Shown here piece after piece: positions 41,208 to 50,133 of a stretch of DNA of 64,000 nucleotides; within the stretch, counting starts at the first letter, position 1, and every line of letters starts with the position of its first letter. The stretch is from NCBI GenBank assembly GCA_030424845.1, contig JAUHWC010000001.1, forward strand, positions 186,001 to 250,000. The letters run 5' to 3'. The notes under the pieces were generated by a model. That model had not been told where the DNA came from and did no database searches. It saw only the letters and a list, made by a program, of their open reading frames with translations. The stretch comes from Alphaproteobacteria bacterium. Its GTDB lineage: Bacteria > Pseudomonadota > Alphaproteobacteria > Sphingomonadales > Sphingomonadaceae. Both the position numbers and the translations under genes were made by a program.

Positions 41208-42496
41208 TCGGCAGCCTCCCGGAGACCGCCACTACGCTCGGCAATGCGGCGCTCGATTTCGGGGCGGAAGTGCCGGAGAAGGCCCTGGATCGGCCATGCG
41301 GCCGCATCACCAAGCGCGCAGATGGTGTGACCTTCCACCTGCTTGGTGACGTTGTAGAGCATGTCTATCTCTTCAATGTCGGCATCGCCTGTTTCAAGCC
41401 GCGTCATCACGCGCCACATCCAGCCCGTGCCTTCGCGGCAAGGCGTGCACTGGCCGCAGCTCTCGTGCTTGTAGAAGTAGGACAGGCGGCTGATGGCGCG
41501 CACGATGTCGGTGGACTTGTCCATCACGATGACACCTGCAGTGCCGAGGCCGGAGCCCAGTTCCTTCAGCCCGTCGAAATCCATGCGTGCGTGACGGATC
41601 TGCTCTGCCGGAACCAGCGGAACCGATGAACCGCCGGGGATCACCGCCAGCAGGTTGTCCCAGCCACCGCGAATGCCGCCGCAATGCTTCTCTATCAGCT
41701 CCTCGAAGGTGATGCTCATCGCCTCTTCGACGACGCAGGGCCTTTCGACGTGACCGGAAATCTGGAACAGCTTGGTGCCCTTGTTGCCTTCGCGGCCAAA
41801 GCTGGCGAACCAACTGGCGCCGCGACGCAGGATGGTTGGCACCACGGCGATCGATTCCACGTTGTTCACCGTGGTCGGGCAGCCATAGAGGCCGGCACCG
41901 GCGGGGAACGGAGGCTTGAGGCGCGGCTGGCCCTTCTTGCCTTCGAGGCTTTCGATCATCGCGGTTTCTTCACCGCAGATGTAGGCACCCGCACCGCGAT
42001 GCATGAAAACGTCGAAATCGTAGCCCGTGCCGCTGGCATTCTTGCCGATCAGGCCGGCGTCATAGGCCTCGTCGATCGCGGCCTGCAGCGTTTCGGCTTC
42101 GCGGATGTATTCGCCGCGAATGTAGATGTAGGCAGCGCGCGCGCGCATGGCGTAACCGGCACACAGCGCACCTTCGATCAGCTTGTGCGGATCGTGGCGG
42201 ATGATCTCGCGGTCCTTGCACGAACCCGGCTCGGATTCGTCAGCGTTGATGACAAGGAAGGACGGGCGGCCATCCTTGCTTTCCTTCGGCATGAAGGACC
42301 ACTTCATGCCGGTGGGGAAGCCGGCACCACCGCGACCGCGAAGGCCGGATGCCTTGATCTCCTCGATGATGTCGTCCTGCGCCTTGGACAACAGTTCCTT
42401 GGTGTTGTCCCAGTCGCCGCGCTTGCGGGCAGCATCGAGGGCCCACGGCTGGAAACCGTAGACATTGGTGAAGATGCGATCCTTGTCAGCCAGCAT
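41204..42496 (-). CDS. nuoF: NADH-quinone oxidoreductase subunit F
   Basis: A 430-residue NADH-binding subunit carrying FMN and the [4Fe-4S] cluster N3. The glycine-rich NADH/FMN region reads [11 protein letters not shown], followed by [13 protein letters not shown], and the cluster ligands are [13 protein letters not shown] with a distal Cys in HTICALGD. The start overlaps the stop of the 50-residue membrane protein (TGATG). Confidence 0.97.
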   Translation of the reverse strand: MLADKDRIFTNVYGFQPWALDAARKRGDWDNTKELLSKAQDDIIEEIKASGLRGRGGAGFPTGMKWSFMPKESKDGRPSFLVINADESEPGSCKDREIIRHDPHKLIEGALCAGYAMRARAAYIYIRGEYIREAETLQAAIDEAYDAGLIGKNASGTGYDFDVFMHRGAGAYICGEETAMIESLEGKKGQPRLKPPFPAGAGLYGCPTTVNNVESIAVVPTILRRGASWFASFGREGNKGTKLFQISGHVERPCVVEEAMSITFEELIEKHCGGIRGGWDNLLAVIPGGSSVPLVPAEQIRHARMDFDGLKELGSGLGTAGVIVMDKSTDIVRAISRLSYFYKHESCGQCTPCREGTGWMWRVMTRLETGDADIEEIDMLYNVTKQVEGHTICALGDAAAWPIQGLLRHFRPEIERRIAERSGGLREAAE

Positions 42497-42648
42497 CAGT
42501 CATTATCCTCGGCATTCGTGGAGAGCATGATGAAATAGAGCGCGAGAGCGATCCCCAGCGACACCAGCGCCGTGTACCAGTTCACCTGCCACAGCAGGTA
42601 GCCCGCGAAGAGCACGAACACGGCAATGGCGATACGATAGAGAAGCAA
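42496..42648 (-). CDS. Small two-helix membrane protein between nuoE and nuoF
   Basis: A 50-residue open frame read directly from the sequence. It starts at a TTG immediately after the nuoE stop (TGATTG), with GGGGAG about eight bases upstream, and ends in a TGA that overlaps the nuoF ATG. The product has two hydrophobic segments (about residues 2-19 and 25-42), a short loop with WQVNW, and an acidic C-terminus (NAEDND). Exact fit between two nuo genes, a good ribosome binding site and coding-like hydrophobic pattern support a real gene. Function is unknown; a supernumerary complex I or assembly protein is a guess. Confidence 0.7.
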   Translation of the reverse strand: MLLYRIAIAVFVLFAGYLLWQVNWYTALVSLGIALALYFIMLSTNAEDND

Positions 42649-43317
42649 TCACCATTCTCCCCTGTAATCGTGGTTCTCGGAGACCATTTCCTTGAGCGAA
42701 GAGAGCGCATTGGCAGGCTCGGACGTGTGCCGACCCGGCTCCTGCGTGCCCGTCTTCGGCTGTTCACCGGCGGCCAGTGCATCAAGCACCTTGTCGAGCC
42801 GTTCAGCAGTCAGGTCTTCGTAATTGTCGTCATTGATCTGCACCATCGGCGCAGTGGCGCAATTGCCCATGCATTCCACCTCGGTGAAGGACCAAAGGCC
42901 GTCGTCCGAGATGTGGCCGGGCTTCATGCCGCGGGCCTTGCAGGCAGCGATGATACCGTCAGACCCACGCAGCATGCAGGGCGTGGTGCCGCATACCTGC
43001 ACGTGGAATTTCCCGACCGGTTCAAGGTTGTACATCGTGTAGAAGGTCGCCACCTCGAGCACGCGGATCACCGGCATGTCCAGATAGTCGGCCACATATT
43101 CGATTACCGGCAGTGGCAGCCAACCCTGCGTATCGGTTTCCGCCCCCACCTGGCGCTGAGCGAGGTCGAGCAGCGGCATGACCGCACTCTTTTGGCGGCC
43201 TTCGGGATACTTCTTTATGTGCCAGTCGGCCTTTGCACGGTTATCATCCGTGAAAGTCCAGCCGCCCCAACGCTCGCGCAGTTCGGGCGTATCGGCAGCG
43301 ATCTTACGAGCGGCCAT
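42649..43317 (-). CDS. nuoE: NADH-quinone oxidoreductase subunit E
   Basis: A 222-residue thioredoxin-fold subunit with the [2Fe-2S] cluster N1a. Ligands are visible in CGTTPCMLRG and ECMGNCATAP. The N-terminal helical part contains YPEGRQKSAVMPLL and EVATFYTMYN. I chose the ATG at 43317 (MAARKIA); a start at 43350 adds 11 residues inside the preceding gene. It overlaps the 62-residue membrane protein gene by 14 bases. Confidence 0.96.
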   Translation of the reverse strand: MAARKIAADTPELRERWGGWTFTDDNRAKADWHIKKYPEGRQKSAVMPLLDLAQRQVGAETDTQGWLPLPVIEYVADYLDMPVIRVLEVATFYTMYNLEPVGKFHVQVCGTTPCMLRGSDGIIAACKARGMKPGHISDDGLWSFTEVECMGNCATAPMVQINDDNYEDLTAERLDKVLDALAAGEQPKTGTQEPGRHTSEPANALSSLKEMVSENHDYRGEW

Positions 43318-43492
43318 TAGCCAGCCTCCGTTCCAGATAGCGACCTGCATAGAGGCCGATCACCGCCGCGAAGGCGGTTGAGAGAATGTCCTTCAGCGGC
43401 GCTTCACCGTGAAATGCGGCAAGGTAAGCCGCGACGGCGGAAGCAAAGGCCGCAAAGGCTGCGAAAAGAATGAAGAGCTCGCGCGCGATCAC
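43304..43492 (-). CDS. Small two-helix membrane protein upstream of nuoE
   Basis: A 62-residue protein starting at GTG 43492, which overlaps the stop of the NTF2-like gene (GTGA). It has two membrane segments (about residues 5-27 and 39-56), a short polar loop and a basic C-terminus (GRYLERRLANGRS). It ends inside the first codons of nuoE. I do not recognise the family. With the 50-residue protein it forms a pair of tiny hydrophobic proteins flanking nuoE in the complex I operon. Confidence 0.7.
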   Translation of the reverse strand: MIARELFILFAAFAAFASAVAAYLAAFHGEAPLKDILSTAFAAVIGLYAGRYLERRLANGRS

Positions 43493-43839
43493 CGGATGAA
43501 CTCCACACGGGCACACTTGTCACCTTCGAATGAATAGATGGCAATCACGTCGAACGGTTCGACCAGTTCAGACCCGTCGCTGGCAGGGCCACGCGTCACA
43601 TGCTCGCGGAAGAGCACGTAATTGCCGATAGCCTGCTTCTCGGTGATCTCGGCACGGTTGTGCGGCCACTTGGCGAAAGCGGCAGCAAGGCCCGAACGCG
43701 TGCCTTCCTTGCCTTCACGCACCACATCACCGCGATAATTCGCCTCGCACGCAGAGTCAGTCATGTAGGACACGTAGGTGTCCACATCCTGTGCGTTGTA
43801 GGCAGCGATCATCGCTTCTGCTGTGGCGAGGTTGCTCAC
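43489..43839 (-). CDS. SnoaL/NTF2-like family protein
   Basis: A 116-residue cone-shaped NTF2-like fold, inferred from the [22 protein letters not shown] helix start (only its outline is used here) and the later strands ending [13 protein letters not shown]. These proteins may be isomerases, hydrolases or ligand binders; no catalytic residue can be assigned. It lies between nuoD and the 62-residue membrane gene with four-base overlaps on both sides, so it is translated with complex I. Confidence 0.8.
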   Translation of the reverse strand: MSNLATAEAMIAAYNAQDVDTYVSYMTDSACEANYRGDVVREGKEGTRSGLAAAFAKWPHNRAEITEKQAIGNYVLFREHVTRGPASDGSELVEPFDVIAIYSFEGDKCARVEFIR

Positions 43840-45050
43840 CGGTCACACTCCCCGAACACCACGTCGATCGCACCGAGGATGGCGGTGGCGTCCGGCAGCA
43901 TGTGGCCCTTGGACATGAAGTCCATCGCCTGCAGGTGGCTGAAGGCGGTCGGGCGGATCTTGCAGCGATACGGCTTGTTGGAGCCATCCGATACCAGATA
44001 AACGCCGAATTCGCCCTTGGGGCTTTCCGTTGCCGCGTAAACTTCACCGGCGGGCACGTGGAAGCCTTCGGTGTAGAGCTTGAAGTGGTGGATCAGCGCT
44101 TCCATCGACTGCTTCATTTCACCACGCTTGGGCGGGGAAACCTTGCGGTCGAGGCTGGCAATCGGGCCTTCGGGGATTTCCGCGAGGCACTGCTTGATGA
44201 TCTTCGCGCTCTCGTAGACTTCCTTCACACGGACCATGAAGCGGTCATAGCAGTCCGAATTGGTGCCGACGGGAATGTCGAACTCCATCCGGTCATAGAC
44301 TTCATAGGGCTGGCTCTTGCGGATATCCCACGGGATGCCGGCCGCACGGATCATCGGGCCGGAGAATCCCCAGCGCACTGCGTCTTCCTTGCTGACAACG
44401 GCGATATCGACGTTGCGCTGCTTGAAGATGCGGTTGTCCATGACTAGGCTCATCGCATCGCCAAACAGTTCCGGCAGGCGGCCATCGACCCAGTCACCGA
44501 TGTCGGTGAGAAGCTTGAGCGGCACGTCCTGGTGGACGCCACCCGGACGCAGGTATGCGTGGTGCATGCGCGCGCCGGACATGCGCTCGAAGAAGTTCAT
44601 GCAGTCTTCGCGCAGCTCGAACACCCAGAGGTTGGGAGTCATCGCGCCCACGTCCATCACATGCGCACCGATGTTGAGCATGTGGTTGCAGATGCGGGTC
44701 AGTTCGGCGAACAGCACCCGCAGGTACTGGGCGCGGATCGGAACCTCGACATTCAGCAGCTTTTCGATGGCAAGCACATAGGAATGCTCCATCGCCAGCG
44801 GCGAGCAGTAGTCGAGCCGGTCGAAATAGGGCAGCGCCTGCAGGTAGGTCTTGTGTTCGATCAGCTTTTCGGTGCCGCGGTGCAGCAGGCCGACATGCGG
44901 ATCGATCCGTTCGATGATCTCGCCGTCGAGCTCCATCACCATGCGCAGCACGCCGTGCGCCGCAGGGTGCTGCGGGCCGAAGTTGATGGTATAGTTGGTG
45001 ATCTCTTCGCCAGTGGTGGTCGGCGAGCTATCGAGCTGCATCTCGCTCAT
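43836..45050 (-). CDS. nuoD: NADH-quinone oxidoreductase subunit D
   Basis: A 404-residue 49-kDa subunit that forms the quinone site with NuoB. It begins with an [15 protein letters not shown] signature containing the conserved His residues, followed by [14 protein letters not shown], the [11 protein letters not shown] segment with the conserved Tyr, and the C-terminal DVVFGECDR. It is a separate NuoD, not fused to NuoC. Its start overlaps nuoC by four bases. Confidence 0.97.
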   Translation of the reverse strand: MSEMQLDSSPTTTGEEITNYTINFGPQHPAAHGVLRMVMELDGEIIERIDPHVGLLHRGTEKLIEHKTYLQALPYFDRLDYCSPLAMEHSYVLAIEKLLNVEVPIRAQYLRVLFAELTRICNHMLNIGAHVMDVGAMTPNLWVFELREDCMNFFERMSGARMHHAYLRPGGVHQDVPLKLLTDIGDWVDGRLPELFGDAMSLVMDNRIFKQRNVDIAVVSKEDAVRWGFSGPMIRAAGIPWDIRKSQPYEVYDRMEFDIPVGTNSDCYDRFMVRVKEVYESAKIIKQCLAEIPEGPIASLDRKVSPPKRGEMKQSMEALIHHFKLYTEGFHVPAGEVYAATESPKGEFGVYLVSDGSNKPYRCKIRPTAFSHLQAMDFMSKGHMLPDATAILGAIDVVFGECDR

Positions 45051-45802
45051 TCGCCTTCCTCCTTCTTGTCATCCATCTTGGGCGGATCGGCATCGGTTCC
45101 CTTGGCTGCCTTGTCGTCAGCCTTCTCGCCAGCACCGGTCTGCTTCGCGCTCTCGGTGGCCTTCGGCATCTCGACCGGCGGCGCATCCGCCTTCTCGTCA
45201 CCGGGAAGAATGTATTCGGCACCTTCCCACGGGCTCATGAAGTCGAAACTGCGGAAATCCTGTGCCAGATTCACCGGCTCATACACCACGCGCTTCTCTT
45301 CCTCGGAATAGCGCAGTTCCTGGTAACCGGTGAGCGGGAAGTCCTTGCGGAAGGGATGCCCTTCAAAACCGTAGTCCGTCAGGATCCGGCGCAGGTCCGT
45401 GTTGCCGGCGAAAAGCACGCCATACATGTCGAACACCTCGCGCTCGAGCCAACCGGCGTTGGGCCACAAGGTGGTAACGGTGGGCACGGGCGTCGCTTCA
45501 TCCGTCGACACCTTCACCATAATGCGGTGGTTCTTGGTGAGCGAGAGCAGCATGTAGACAACTTCGAAACGCTCTGCACGCTGCGGATAGTCGACACCGG
45601 CCATTTCCATCAGCTGCTGGTAGGCCTGCTCGTCACGCAGCAAGCGCAGCGCATCCTCGATGCTCTCCCGTTTAACGGTGAGCACAATTTCGCCATGCTC
45701 CTCCTTGGCGGAAACCAGCATGTCGCCGAGCGCGGCAGACAGCGCATCTTTCACACCGTCATTGGAGGCGAAGCGCGGAGCGGAGTGCAGAACTGCAGCC
45801 AT
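45047..45802 (-). CDS. nuoC: NADH-quinone oxidoreductase subunit C
   Basis: A 251-residue 30-kDa subunit of the peripheral arm. The family signature [22 protein letters not shown] lies near residue 135 (key residues Glu, Asp-Met-Tyr and Leu-Arg-Arg), followed by [12 protein letters not shown]. The last 60 residues are a low-complexity Lys/Asp/Ala-rich tail not needed for the core fold, seen in many sphingomonads. It overlaps nuoB by one base and nuoD by four. Confidence 0.96.
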   Translation of the reverse strand: MAAVLHSAPRFASNDGVKDALSAALGDMLVSAKEEHGEIVLTVKRESIEDALRLLRDEQAYQQLMEMAGVDYPQRAERFEVVYMLLSLTKNHRIMVKVSTDEATPVPTVTTLWPNAGWLEREVFDMYGVLFAGNTDLRRILTDYGFEGHPFRKDFPLTGYQELRYSEEEKRVVYEPVNLAQDFRSFDFMSPWEGAEYILPGDEKADAPPVEMPKATESAKQTGAGEKADDKAAKGTDADPPKMDDKKEEGE

Positions 45803-46371
45803 CAGCGTTCAATCGTCCCTTCGCGGCGGATCTTCCGCTGCAGCTGCATGACGCCGTAAAGCAGAGCCTCAGCTGTCGGGGGGCAACCCGGGATGTAGAT
45901 ATCGACCGGCACGATGCGGTCACAGCCGCGCACGACCGAGTAGGAGTAGTGATAATAGCCGCCGCCATTGGCGCAGCTGCCCATGCTGATCACATACTTG
46001 GGATCGGACATCTGGTCATAGACCTTGCGCAGCGCCGGGGCCATCTTGTTGCACAGCGTGCCGGCGACGATCATCACGTCCGACTGGCGCGGGGACGCGC
46101 GCGGCGCAACGCCGAAACGCTCCATGTCATAACGCGGCATGTTCACGTGGATCATTTCCACCGCGCAGCAGGCAAGGCCGAAGGTCATCCACCACAGCGA
46201 GCCGGTGCGCGCCCATTGGAACAGTTCTTCGGTGGAGGTGACGAGGAAACCCTTGTCGTTCACTTCCGACTGCAGGGCATTGAAATAGTCCTGGTCAGGT
46301 TGGCGGATTTCGCCTCCCTGGGCTGCGGGCTGGTTGAGCGGAGAGATTGCGTTCTGTGCCATCTGGTTCAT
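45802..46371 (-). CDS. nuoB: NADH-quinone oxidoreductase subunit B
   Basis: A 189-residue subunit carrying cluster N2, the last iron-sulfur cluster before quinone. Ligands are the vicinal cysteines in GLACCAVEM, then GSCANGGG and [12 protein letters not shown] chose the ATG at 46371, whose A overlaps the nuoA stop (TGATG); an open frame to 46401 would add ten residues inside nuoA. Confidence 0.96.
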   Translation of the reverse strand: MNQMAQNAISPLNQPAAQGGEIRQPDQDYFNALQSEVNDKGFLVTSTEELFQWARTGSLWWMTFGLACCAVEMIHVNMPRYDMERFGVAPRASPRQSDVMIVAGTLCNKMAPALRKVYDQMSDPKYVISMGSCANGGGYYHYSYSVVRGCDRIVPVDIYIPGCPPTAEALLYGVMQLQRKIRREGTIER

Positions 46372-46745
46372 CAATCCCAATCCAGGGCCCCCTTCTTCCA
46401 TTCATAGGCAAGGCCGATCGCCAGGATCGCAAGGAAGATCACCATGCCGATCCAGCCCTGCCAGCCCGTCTGGTCCAGGCTCACCGCCCAAGGGAAAAGG
46501 AAGGAGGCTTCGAGGTCGAACAGGATGAAGCTGATCGCCACGAGGTAGAAGCGAACATCGAACCTGTCGCGCGCATCCTCGAAGGCAGGAAAGCCGCACT
46601 CGTACTCGCTCAATTTCTCCGCATCGGGATTGTGCGAGCCGGTGAGGCGCGACACGCCCATCGGCAGGAACACGAACAGGGCGGAAAGGCCCAATGCAAT
46701 TCCAAGGAAAAGCAGGATCGGCAGATATTGTGTCAGGTCGACCAA
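46371..46745 (-). CDS. nuoA: NADH-quinone oxidoreductase subunit A
   Basis: A 124-residue three-helix membrane subunit of complex I (ND3). The [24 protein letters not shown] loop carries the conserved Cys (only key residues EYECGF and RFDVRFYL are cited), and the second helix has [13 protein letters not shown] with its conserved Asp and Glu. It is the first gene of the nuo operon; the promoter should lie in the 397-base gap upstream. Confidence 0.96.
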   Translation of the reverse strand: MVDLTQYLPILLFLGIALGLSALFVFLPMGVSRLTGSHNPDAEKLSEYECGFPAFEDARDRFDVRFYLVAISFILFDLEASFLFPWAVSLDQTGWQGWIGMVIFLAILAIGLAYEWKKGALDWD

Positions 46746-47054
46746 GACAGACTCGATTTGCTGTGGGTTTCGAGGGGGCCTCTAGGCAATGCTACCCGAT
46801 CCTGCAAGGCCGACGGGGCCGGAAATCAGGGCATTCTCGGCTTTGCACGGGAAACAAGCGGCAAACTACGTATCATGGTCGGTATCAATTGCGCCCCTCG
46901 GGCCGGATTCCCGCCGTCGCGGAGCCTGCTCCAAGTGGCAGTGCGACAGGCCCCAATCGCAAGCGAAGGGCATCTGCGCGGAGCAATTATCACCGGCACC
47001 CCCAGCCCGCATCCAATCAGCGGGAGAAGCCAGTTCCGCCGCCGCGATGCTGCA

Positions 47055-47070
47055 TTGCACAATCTTGCAA
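47055..47070. promoter_or_regulatory. Possible operator before the thiolase gene
   Basis: TTGCA (47055-47059), six bases, TGCAA (47066-47070) is a perfect inverted repeat 72 bases before the thiolase start. The spacing suits a dimeric regulator of TetR, GntR or PhaR type. The rest of the 397-base gap between nuoA and the thiolase (46746-47142) shows no gene or terminator; it must hold the divergent nuo and thiolase promoters, which I cannot place with confidence. Confidence 0.3.
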
Positions 47071-47142
47071 ATGCTGGTCTTGCACTCTAGAGACAGACCC
47101 GAATTCCCCGTCTCTCCCTCACAGCCAGAAGGCAAACATTCC

Positions 47143-48339
47143 ATGGCCATCTTCAACGAATCCGATCCCGTCGTCATCCTGTCCTATGCGCGCACCCCGA
47201 TGGGGGCGATGCAGGGCGCACTGTCCGATGTTGCAGCTACGGACCTTGGCGCAACTGCGGTGAAGGGTGCTGTCGAACGTGCCGGCACTGCCGGAGAGGA
47301 TATCGATCGCGTCTACATGGGTTGCGTGCTTCCCGCCGGGCTTGGCCAGGCCCCTGCCCGCCAGGCCGCCCTGAAGGCCGGCCTGCCGAAGAGTGCTCAG
47401 GCGACCACCGTCAACAAGGTCTGCGGCAGCGGCATGCAAACCGTGATCATGGGCGCAGAAGCCCTCGCCTCTGGCGGCGCGGACATCATCGTTGCCGGCG
47501 GCATGGAGAGCATGACCAACGCCCCGTACCTGCTCAAGAAGCACCGCGGCGGTGCCCGCCTTGGCCATGACACGGCATATGACCACATGTTCCTTGACGG
47601 GCTGGAAGATGCCTACAAGGCCGGCACAGCCATGGGTTCCTATGCCCAGGAGATGGCCGACAAGTACGAACTGACCCGCGAGCAGATGGACGAGTATTCG
47701 ATCGCCTCGCTTGCCCGCGCCAATGAAGCGGTGGCCAGCGGCGCCTTTGCTGACGAGATCGTTCCGGTCACCATCTCCACCCGCAAGGGCGAGGTTACGG
47801 TGGATACCGACGAATCCCCGTCCAAGGGCCGTCCTGACAAGATCCCCCAGTTACGCCCGGCGTTTGCCAAGGATGGCACCATCACTGCAGCGACATCCTC
47901 TTCCATTTCCGACGGGGCGGCCGCACTCGTCCTTACCCGCGCCAGCGTGGCGGCCGCCAAGGGACTTTCCCCGGTAGCAACGCTGGTGGGCATGACCGCG
48001 CACGCGCATGAGCCGGAAGCCTTCACCACCGCCCCGGTGGGCGCGATCCAGAAGCTGCTCAAAAAGACCGGCTGGAGCGTCGACGATGTGGACCTGTGGG
48101 AGGTGAACGAAGCCTTTGCCTGTGTCACCATGTTCGCCATGCAGGACATCGGCATCCCGCATGACAAGATCAACGTGAACGGCGGGGGCACGGCATTGGG
48201 CCATCCCATCGGTGCCAGCGGCACGCGCATCATCGTCACGCTGATCGCTGCCCTGAAGGCGCGCGGCCTCAAGCGCGGGATCGCCAGCCTGTGCATCGGC
48301 GGCGGCGAAGCAACAGCCGTCGCAGTCGAACTCGCCTGA
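47143..48339 (+). CDS. Acetyl-CoA C-acyltransferase (thiolase)
   Basis: A 398-residue thiolase. The nucleophilic Cys lies in the VNKVCGSGMQT motif near residue 92, GGMESM follows, and the C-terminus has NVNGGGTALGHPIGASGTRI with the catalytic His (cited in part: GGTALGHPIG) and CIGGGEA with the second Cys. It fits the biosynthetic acetoacetyl-CoA thiolase (PhaA/AtoB) type better than the long-chain degradative type, but substrate range is uncertain. The ATG at 47143 follows AGAAGG; the open frame extends far upstream without conservation. Confidence 0.92.
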   Translation: MAIFNESDPVVILSYARTPMGAMQGALSDVAATDLGATAVKGAVERAGTAGEDIDRVYMGCVLPAGLGQAPARQAALKAGLPKSAQATTVNKVCGSGMQTVIMGAEALASGGADIIVAGGMESMTNAPYLLKKHRGGARLGHDTAYDHMFLDGLEDAYKAGTAMGSYAQEMADKYELTREQMDEYSIASLARANEAVASGAFADEIVPVTISTRKGEVTVDTDESPSKGRPDKIPQLRPAFAKDGTITAATSSSISDGAAALVLTRASVAAAKGLSPVATLVGMTAHAHEPEAFTTAPVGAIQKLLKKTGWSVDDVDLWEVNEAFACVTMFAMQDIGIPHDKINVNGGGTALGHPIGASGTRIIVTLIAALKARGLKRGIASLCIGGGEATAVAVELA

Positions 48340-48370
48340 CAGGGCATGGCCACATTGCGGTTTATCTGAC

Positions 48371-48396
48371 ACAAGGCTCCGGAAACGGAGTTTTGT
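48371..48396 (+). terminator. Hairpin with GAAA tetraloop after the thiolase gene
   Basis: An 11-bp stem including two G-T pairs, with core CTCCG (48377-48381), a GAAA tetraloop and CGGAG (48386-48390), the 3' arm ending TTTTGT. It ends directly before a GGAGGAGG ribosome binding site, so it could be the thiolase terminator or a leader element of the lipoprotein gene. Confidence 0.55.
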
Positions 48397-48409
48397 GGAG
48401 GAGGAACCG

Positions 48410-48886
48410 ATGAAGAAGATCATTGCAGTTGCAGCATTGCTGTCGCTCGCCGCATGCGCGCAGGAAGAAGCCGCTGATGCTGGTGACGAGCCTGCGTCCA
48501 GCGAGGAAATCGTTCTCGATGGTCAGTAGCCCGGCTTCGAAGCCGTGGCACCCGGCACTTATGAAGTCGAACATGCCAATGGTGACATAGACAATATCAC
48601 CATCCACCCGGGCATGACCTTTTCGCGTATCGCTGCCGATGGCACGGCTACCGGTGGAACGATCTTCATGCAGGGCGGCAAGACCTGTTTCGTGGTCGAA
48701 GGCGTGGAAGGTCATGACTGCTTCCTCGACGGCCCGGTGCAGGAAGACGGCAGCATGCAGACCACTTCGGACAATGGCGACGTATCCACGGTGCGGCCGA
48801 TCGAAGGCGACCTGGCTTCGCCTGGCGGAGCGTTAAACAACAACTTTCGCAGGGTTATAATTGCCACACTAACAATGAAGTCCTGA
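48410..48886 (+). pseudogene. Small lipoprotein gene interrupted by an in-frame TAG
   Basis: The frame opens with a strong ribosome binding site and a lipoprotein signal peptide (lipobox LAAC, Cys16), continues through an acidic linker, and meets TAG at codon 40 (48527-48529). The same frame then continues to 48886 with a beta-rich domain (PGTYEVEHANGD, FVVEGVEGHDCF). No frameshift is needed, so a single base change from a sense codon explains it. A GTG at 48545 could restart translation but would lack a signal peptide. The next gene is a related small lipoprotein, suggesting tandem paralogues. Confidence 0.7.
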
Positions 48887-49005
48887 TCCGCATTTGCGAT
48901 GCAACTGTTTGACTTTATTCATAACCATAATGGGTCGATTGGGTGCTTGCACATTTGTTTTCGCATGATACTGACTTCTTACCAATCACTTGGGGGACGC
49001 AAATC

Positions 49006-49410
49006 ATGAAGAAGATCGTAGCAGTTGCCGGTGCGCGGCTGCTGGCCGCCTGCGGCGATGCAGAAGCTGAAGTTGAACCGGTTGAAGAAGCCGCTGAGGC
49101 TGGAGAACAAGTTTCGATGGCGGAAAGCCCGCTGGTCGGCTCGTATGGCGGTACGACCGACGAGGGTGAGCCCTGGACTTCGACCATCAATGCCGACGGC
49201 AGCTATGAAGACACCGTCGGCGGCGAAGTGACCGAAACCGGCAGCTGGACGCATGAGAATGACGAAATCTGCTTCAACCCATCAGTGATGGATGGCGAGA
49301 CCGCAGAACAGACCTGCATGGCCTTGCTTGCCGTGAATGACGACGGCTCGCTGCAGCTGCGGACTCCTGATGGTGGAGAAATCATGGTGCCGAAACTCGC
49401 CGAGGAATAG
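49006..49410 (+). CDS. Small lipoprotein, paralogue of the interrupted upstream gene
   Basis: A 134-residue predicted lipoprotein with lipobox LAAC (Cys16), an acidic Glu/Ala linker and a small beta domain with two cysteines (around residues 89 and 105). The signal peptide start matches that of the preceding interrupted gene almost exactly (MKKIxAVA), though an Arg in its hydrophobic core is unusual and may weaken export. Function is unknown. A 119-base A+T-rich gap before it probably holds its own promoter. A strong terminator follows. Confidence 0.75.
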   Translation: MKKIVAVAGARLLAACGDAEAEVEPVEEAAEAGEQVSMAESPLVGSYGGTTDEGEPWTSTINADGSYEDTVGGEVTETGSWTHENDEICFNPSVMDGETAEQTCMALLAVNDDGSLQLRTPDGGEIMVPKLAEE

Positions 49411-49435
49411 GCGCGTTCTGCCGATTGCAAGAACG

Positions 49436-49459
49436 AAGGGCGGCCATCGAGCCGCCCTT
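49436..49459. terminator. Bidirectional intrinsic terminator
   Basis: AAGGGCGGC (49436-49444) pairs with GCCGCCCTT (49451-49459), a perfect 9-bp stem with a 6-base loop, flanked by CTTGTTT downstream. It separates the lipoprotein gene from the convergent SH3 gene. Confidence 0.75.
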
Positions 49460-49514
49460 CTTGTTTGTCCGAAGCAATTCTGTGAGGGTTGGCAGCAGGA
49501 TAGCGCCAGGGCTA

Positions 49515-49991
49515 TCAGGGTTCGCCGCTGCCCCAGAGACGGTCCTGCGCAACCCAGCCCGCCTTGCCCGCCACCTCGAACTGGCACCAACCCGCTTCGC
49601 AATCCCCCAACTTCCCGATCACGCCTGGTTCGGCATTCCACAAGATGCGCGATCCTGTTTCCGGCAGCTCGCGCATCGGGGCCAGCTCCTCGCCTGTTAC
49701 GATGGCATGCCGCTCGAGCGACAGCAGCTGGTTGAAGACCCACCCCTGTGTTCCGTCCGGCTCCTCGATCAGACGCCAGCCCTGTTGCAGTCGGATGACC
49801 TTCACCGGCAAGCCTTGCCTGCGATAGACCCAGTCTATCCGATAACGCTCGCTCGGCCCCACCCGCATGTAGACCTCGTCGGCAGAAAGGCTGGCCCAAT
49901 AGGGAACCTCCCTCTGCTGCGCCTGGGCTGCTGCCGTGGGGATGGTGACCAGGGCGAGAAATGCCACGATGAGTCTGGAAATCAGCTGCAT
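49515..49991 (-). CDS. Exported bacterial SH3 domain protein
   Basis: A 158-residue protein with a signal peptide (cleavage near AQAQ, residue 25) and two SH3-like modules: residues 35-95 (YMRVGPSERYRIDWVYRRQGLP as outline, TQGWVF) and 97-155 (CEAGWCQFEVAGKAGWV). Such domains bind peptidoglycan or peptides in the envelope. The family is common in alphaproteobacteria as an SH3/DUF1058 protein. It diverges from amt. Confidence 0.85.
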   Translation of the reverse strand: MQLISRLIVAFLALVTIPTAAAQAQQREVPYWASLSADEVYMRVGPSERYRIDWVYRRQGLPVKVIRLQQGWRLIEEPDGTQGWVFNQLLSLERHAIVTGEELAPMRELPETGSRILWNAEPGVIGKLGDCEAGWCQFEVAGKAGWVAQDRLWGSGEP

Positions 49992-50051
49992 GTTGTGGTC
50001 CTAGCGTCGGCTCCGGATTCGCTTCAAGCATCTACATTGTTCAAATCGCCG

Positions 50052-50096
50052 CTCTTGCCCCTTTGCAAGATAATGTCATAACGAGGGGTGCAAGAG
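50052..50096 (+). promoter_or_regulatory. Predicted amt promoter with GCAAGAG repeats
   Basis: TTGCCC (50055-50060) and CATAAC (50077-50082), 16 bases apart, form a plausible promoter. CTCTTGC (50052-50058) is inverted as GCAAGAG (50090-50096), and a third copy GCAAGA lies at 50065-50070 within the spacer. The arrangement suggests an operator over the promoter. No sigma-54 site or NtrC consensus was found. Confidence 0.4.
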
Positions 50097-50133
50097 TAAT
50101 TCCGTCGCGAGAGCGGGATAGTAGGGGGAAAAG

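Noticed and set aside
45047-45222. Low-complexity tail of nuoC as a separate gene
   Set aside because: It is in frame with nuoC and similar tails are common in sphingomonad NuoC proteins.
46789-47142. Upstream extension of the thiolase frame
   Set aside because: The frame stays open, but the added 118 residues match no thiolase N-terminus; the ATG at 47143 has the normal start and a ribosome binding site.
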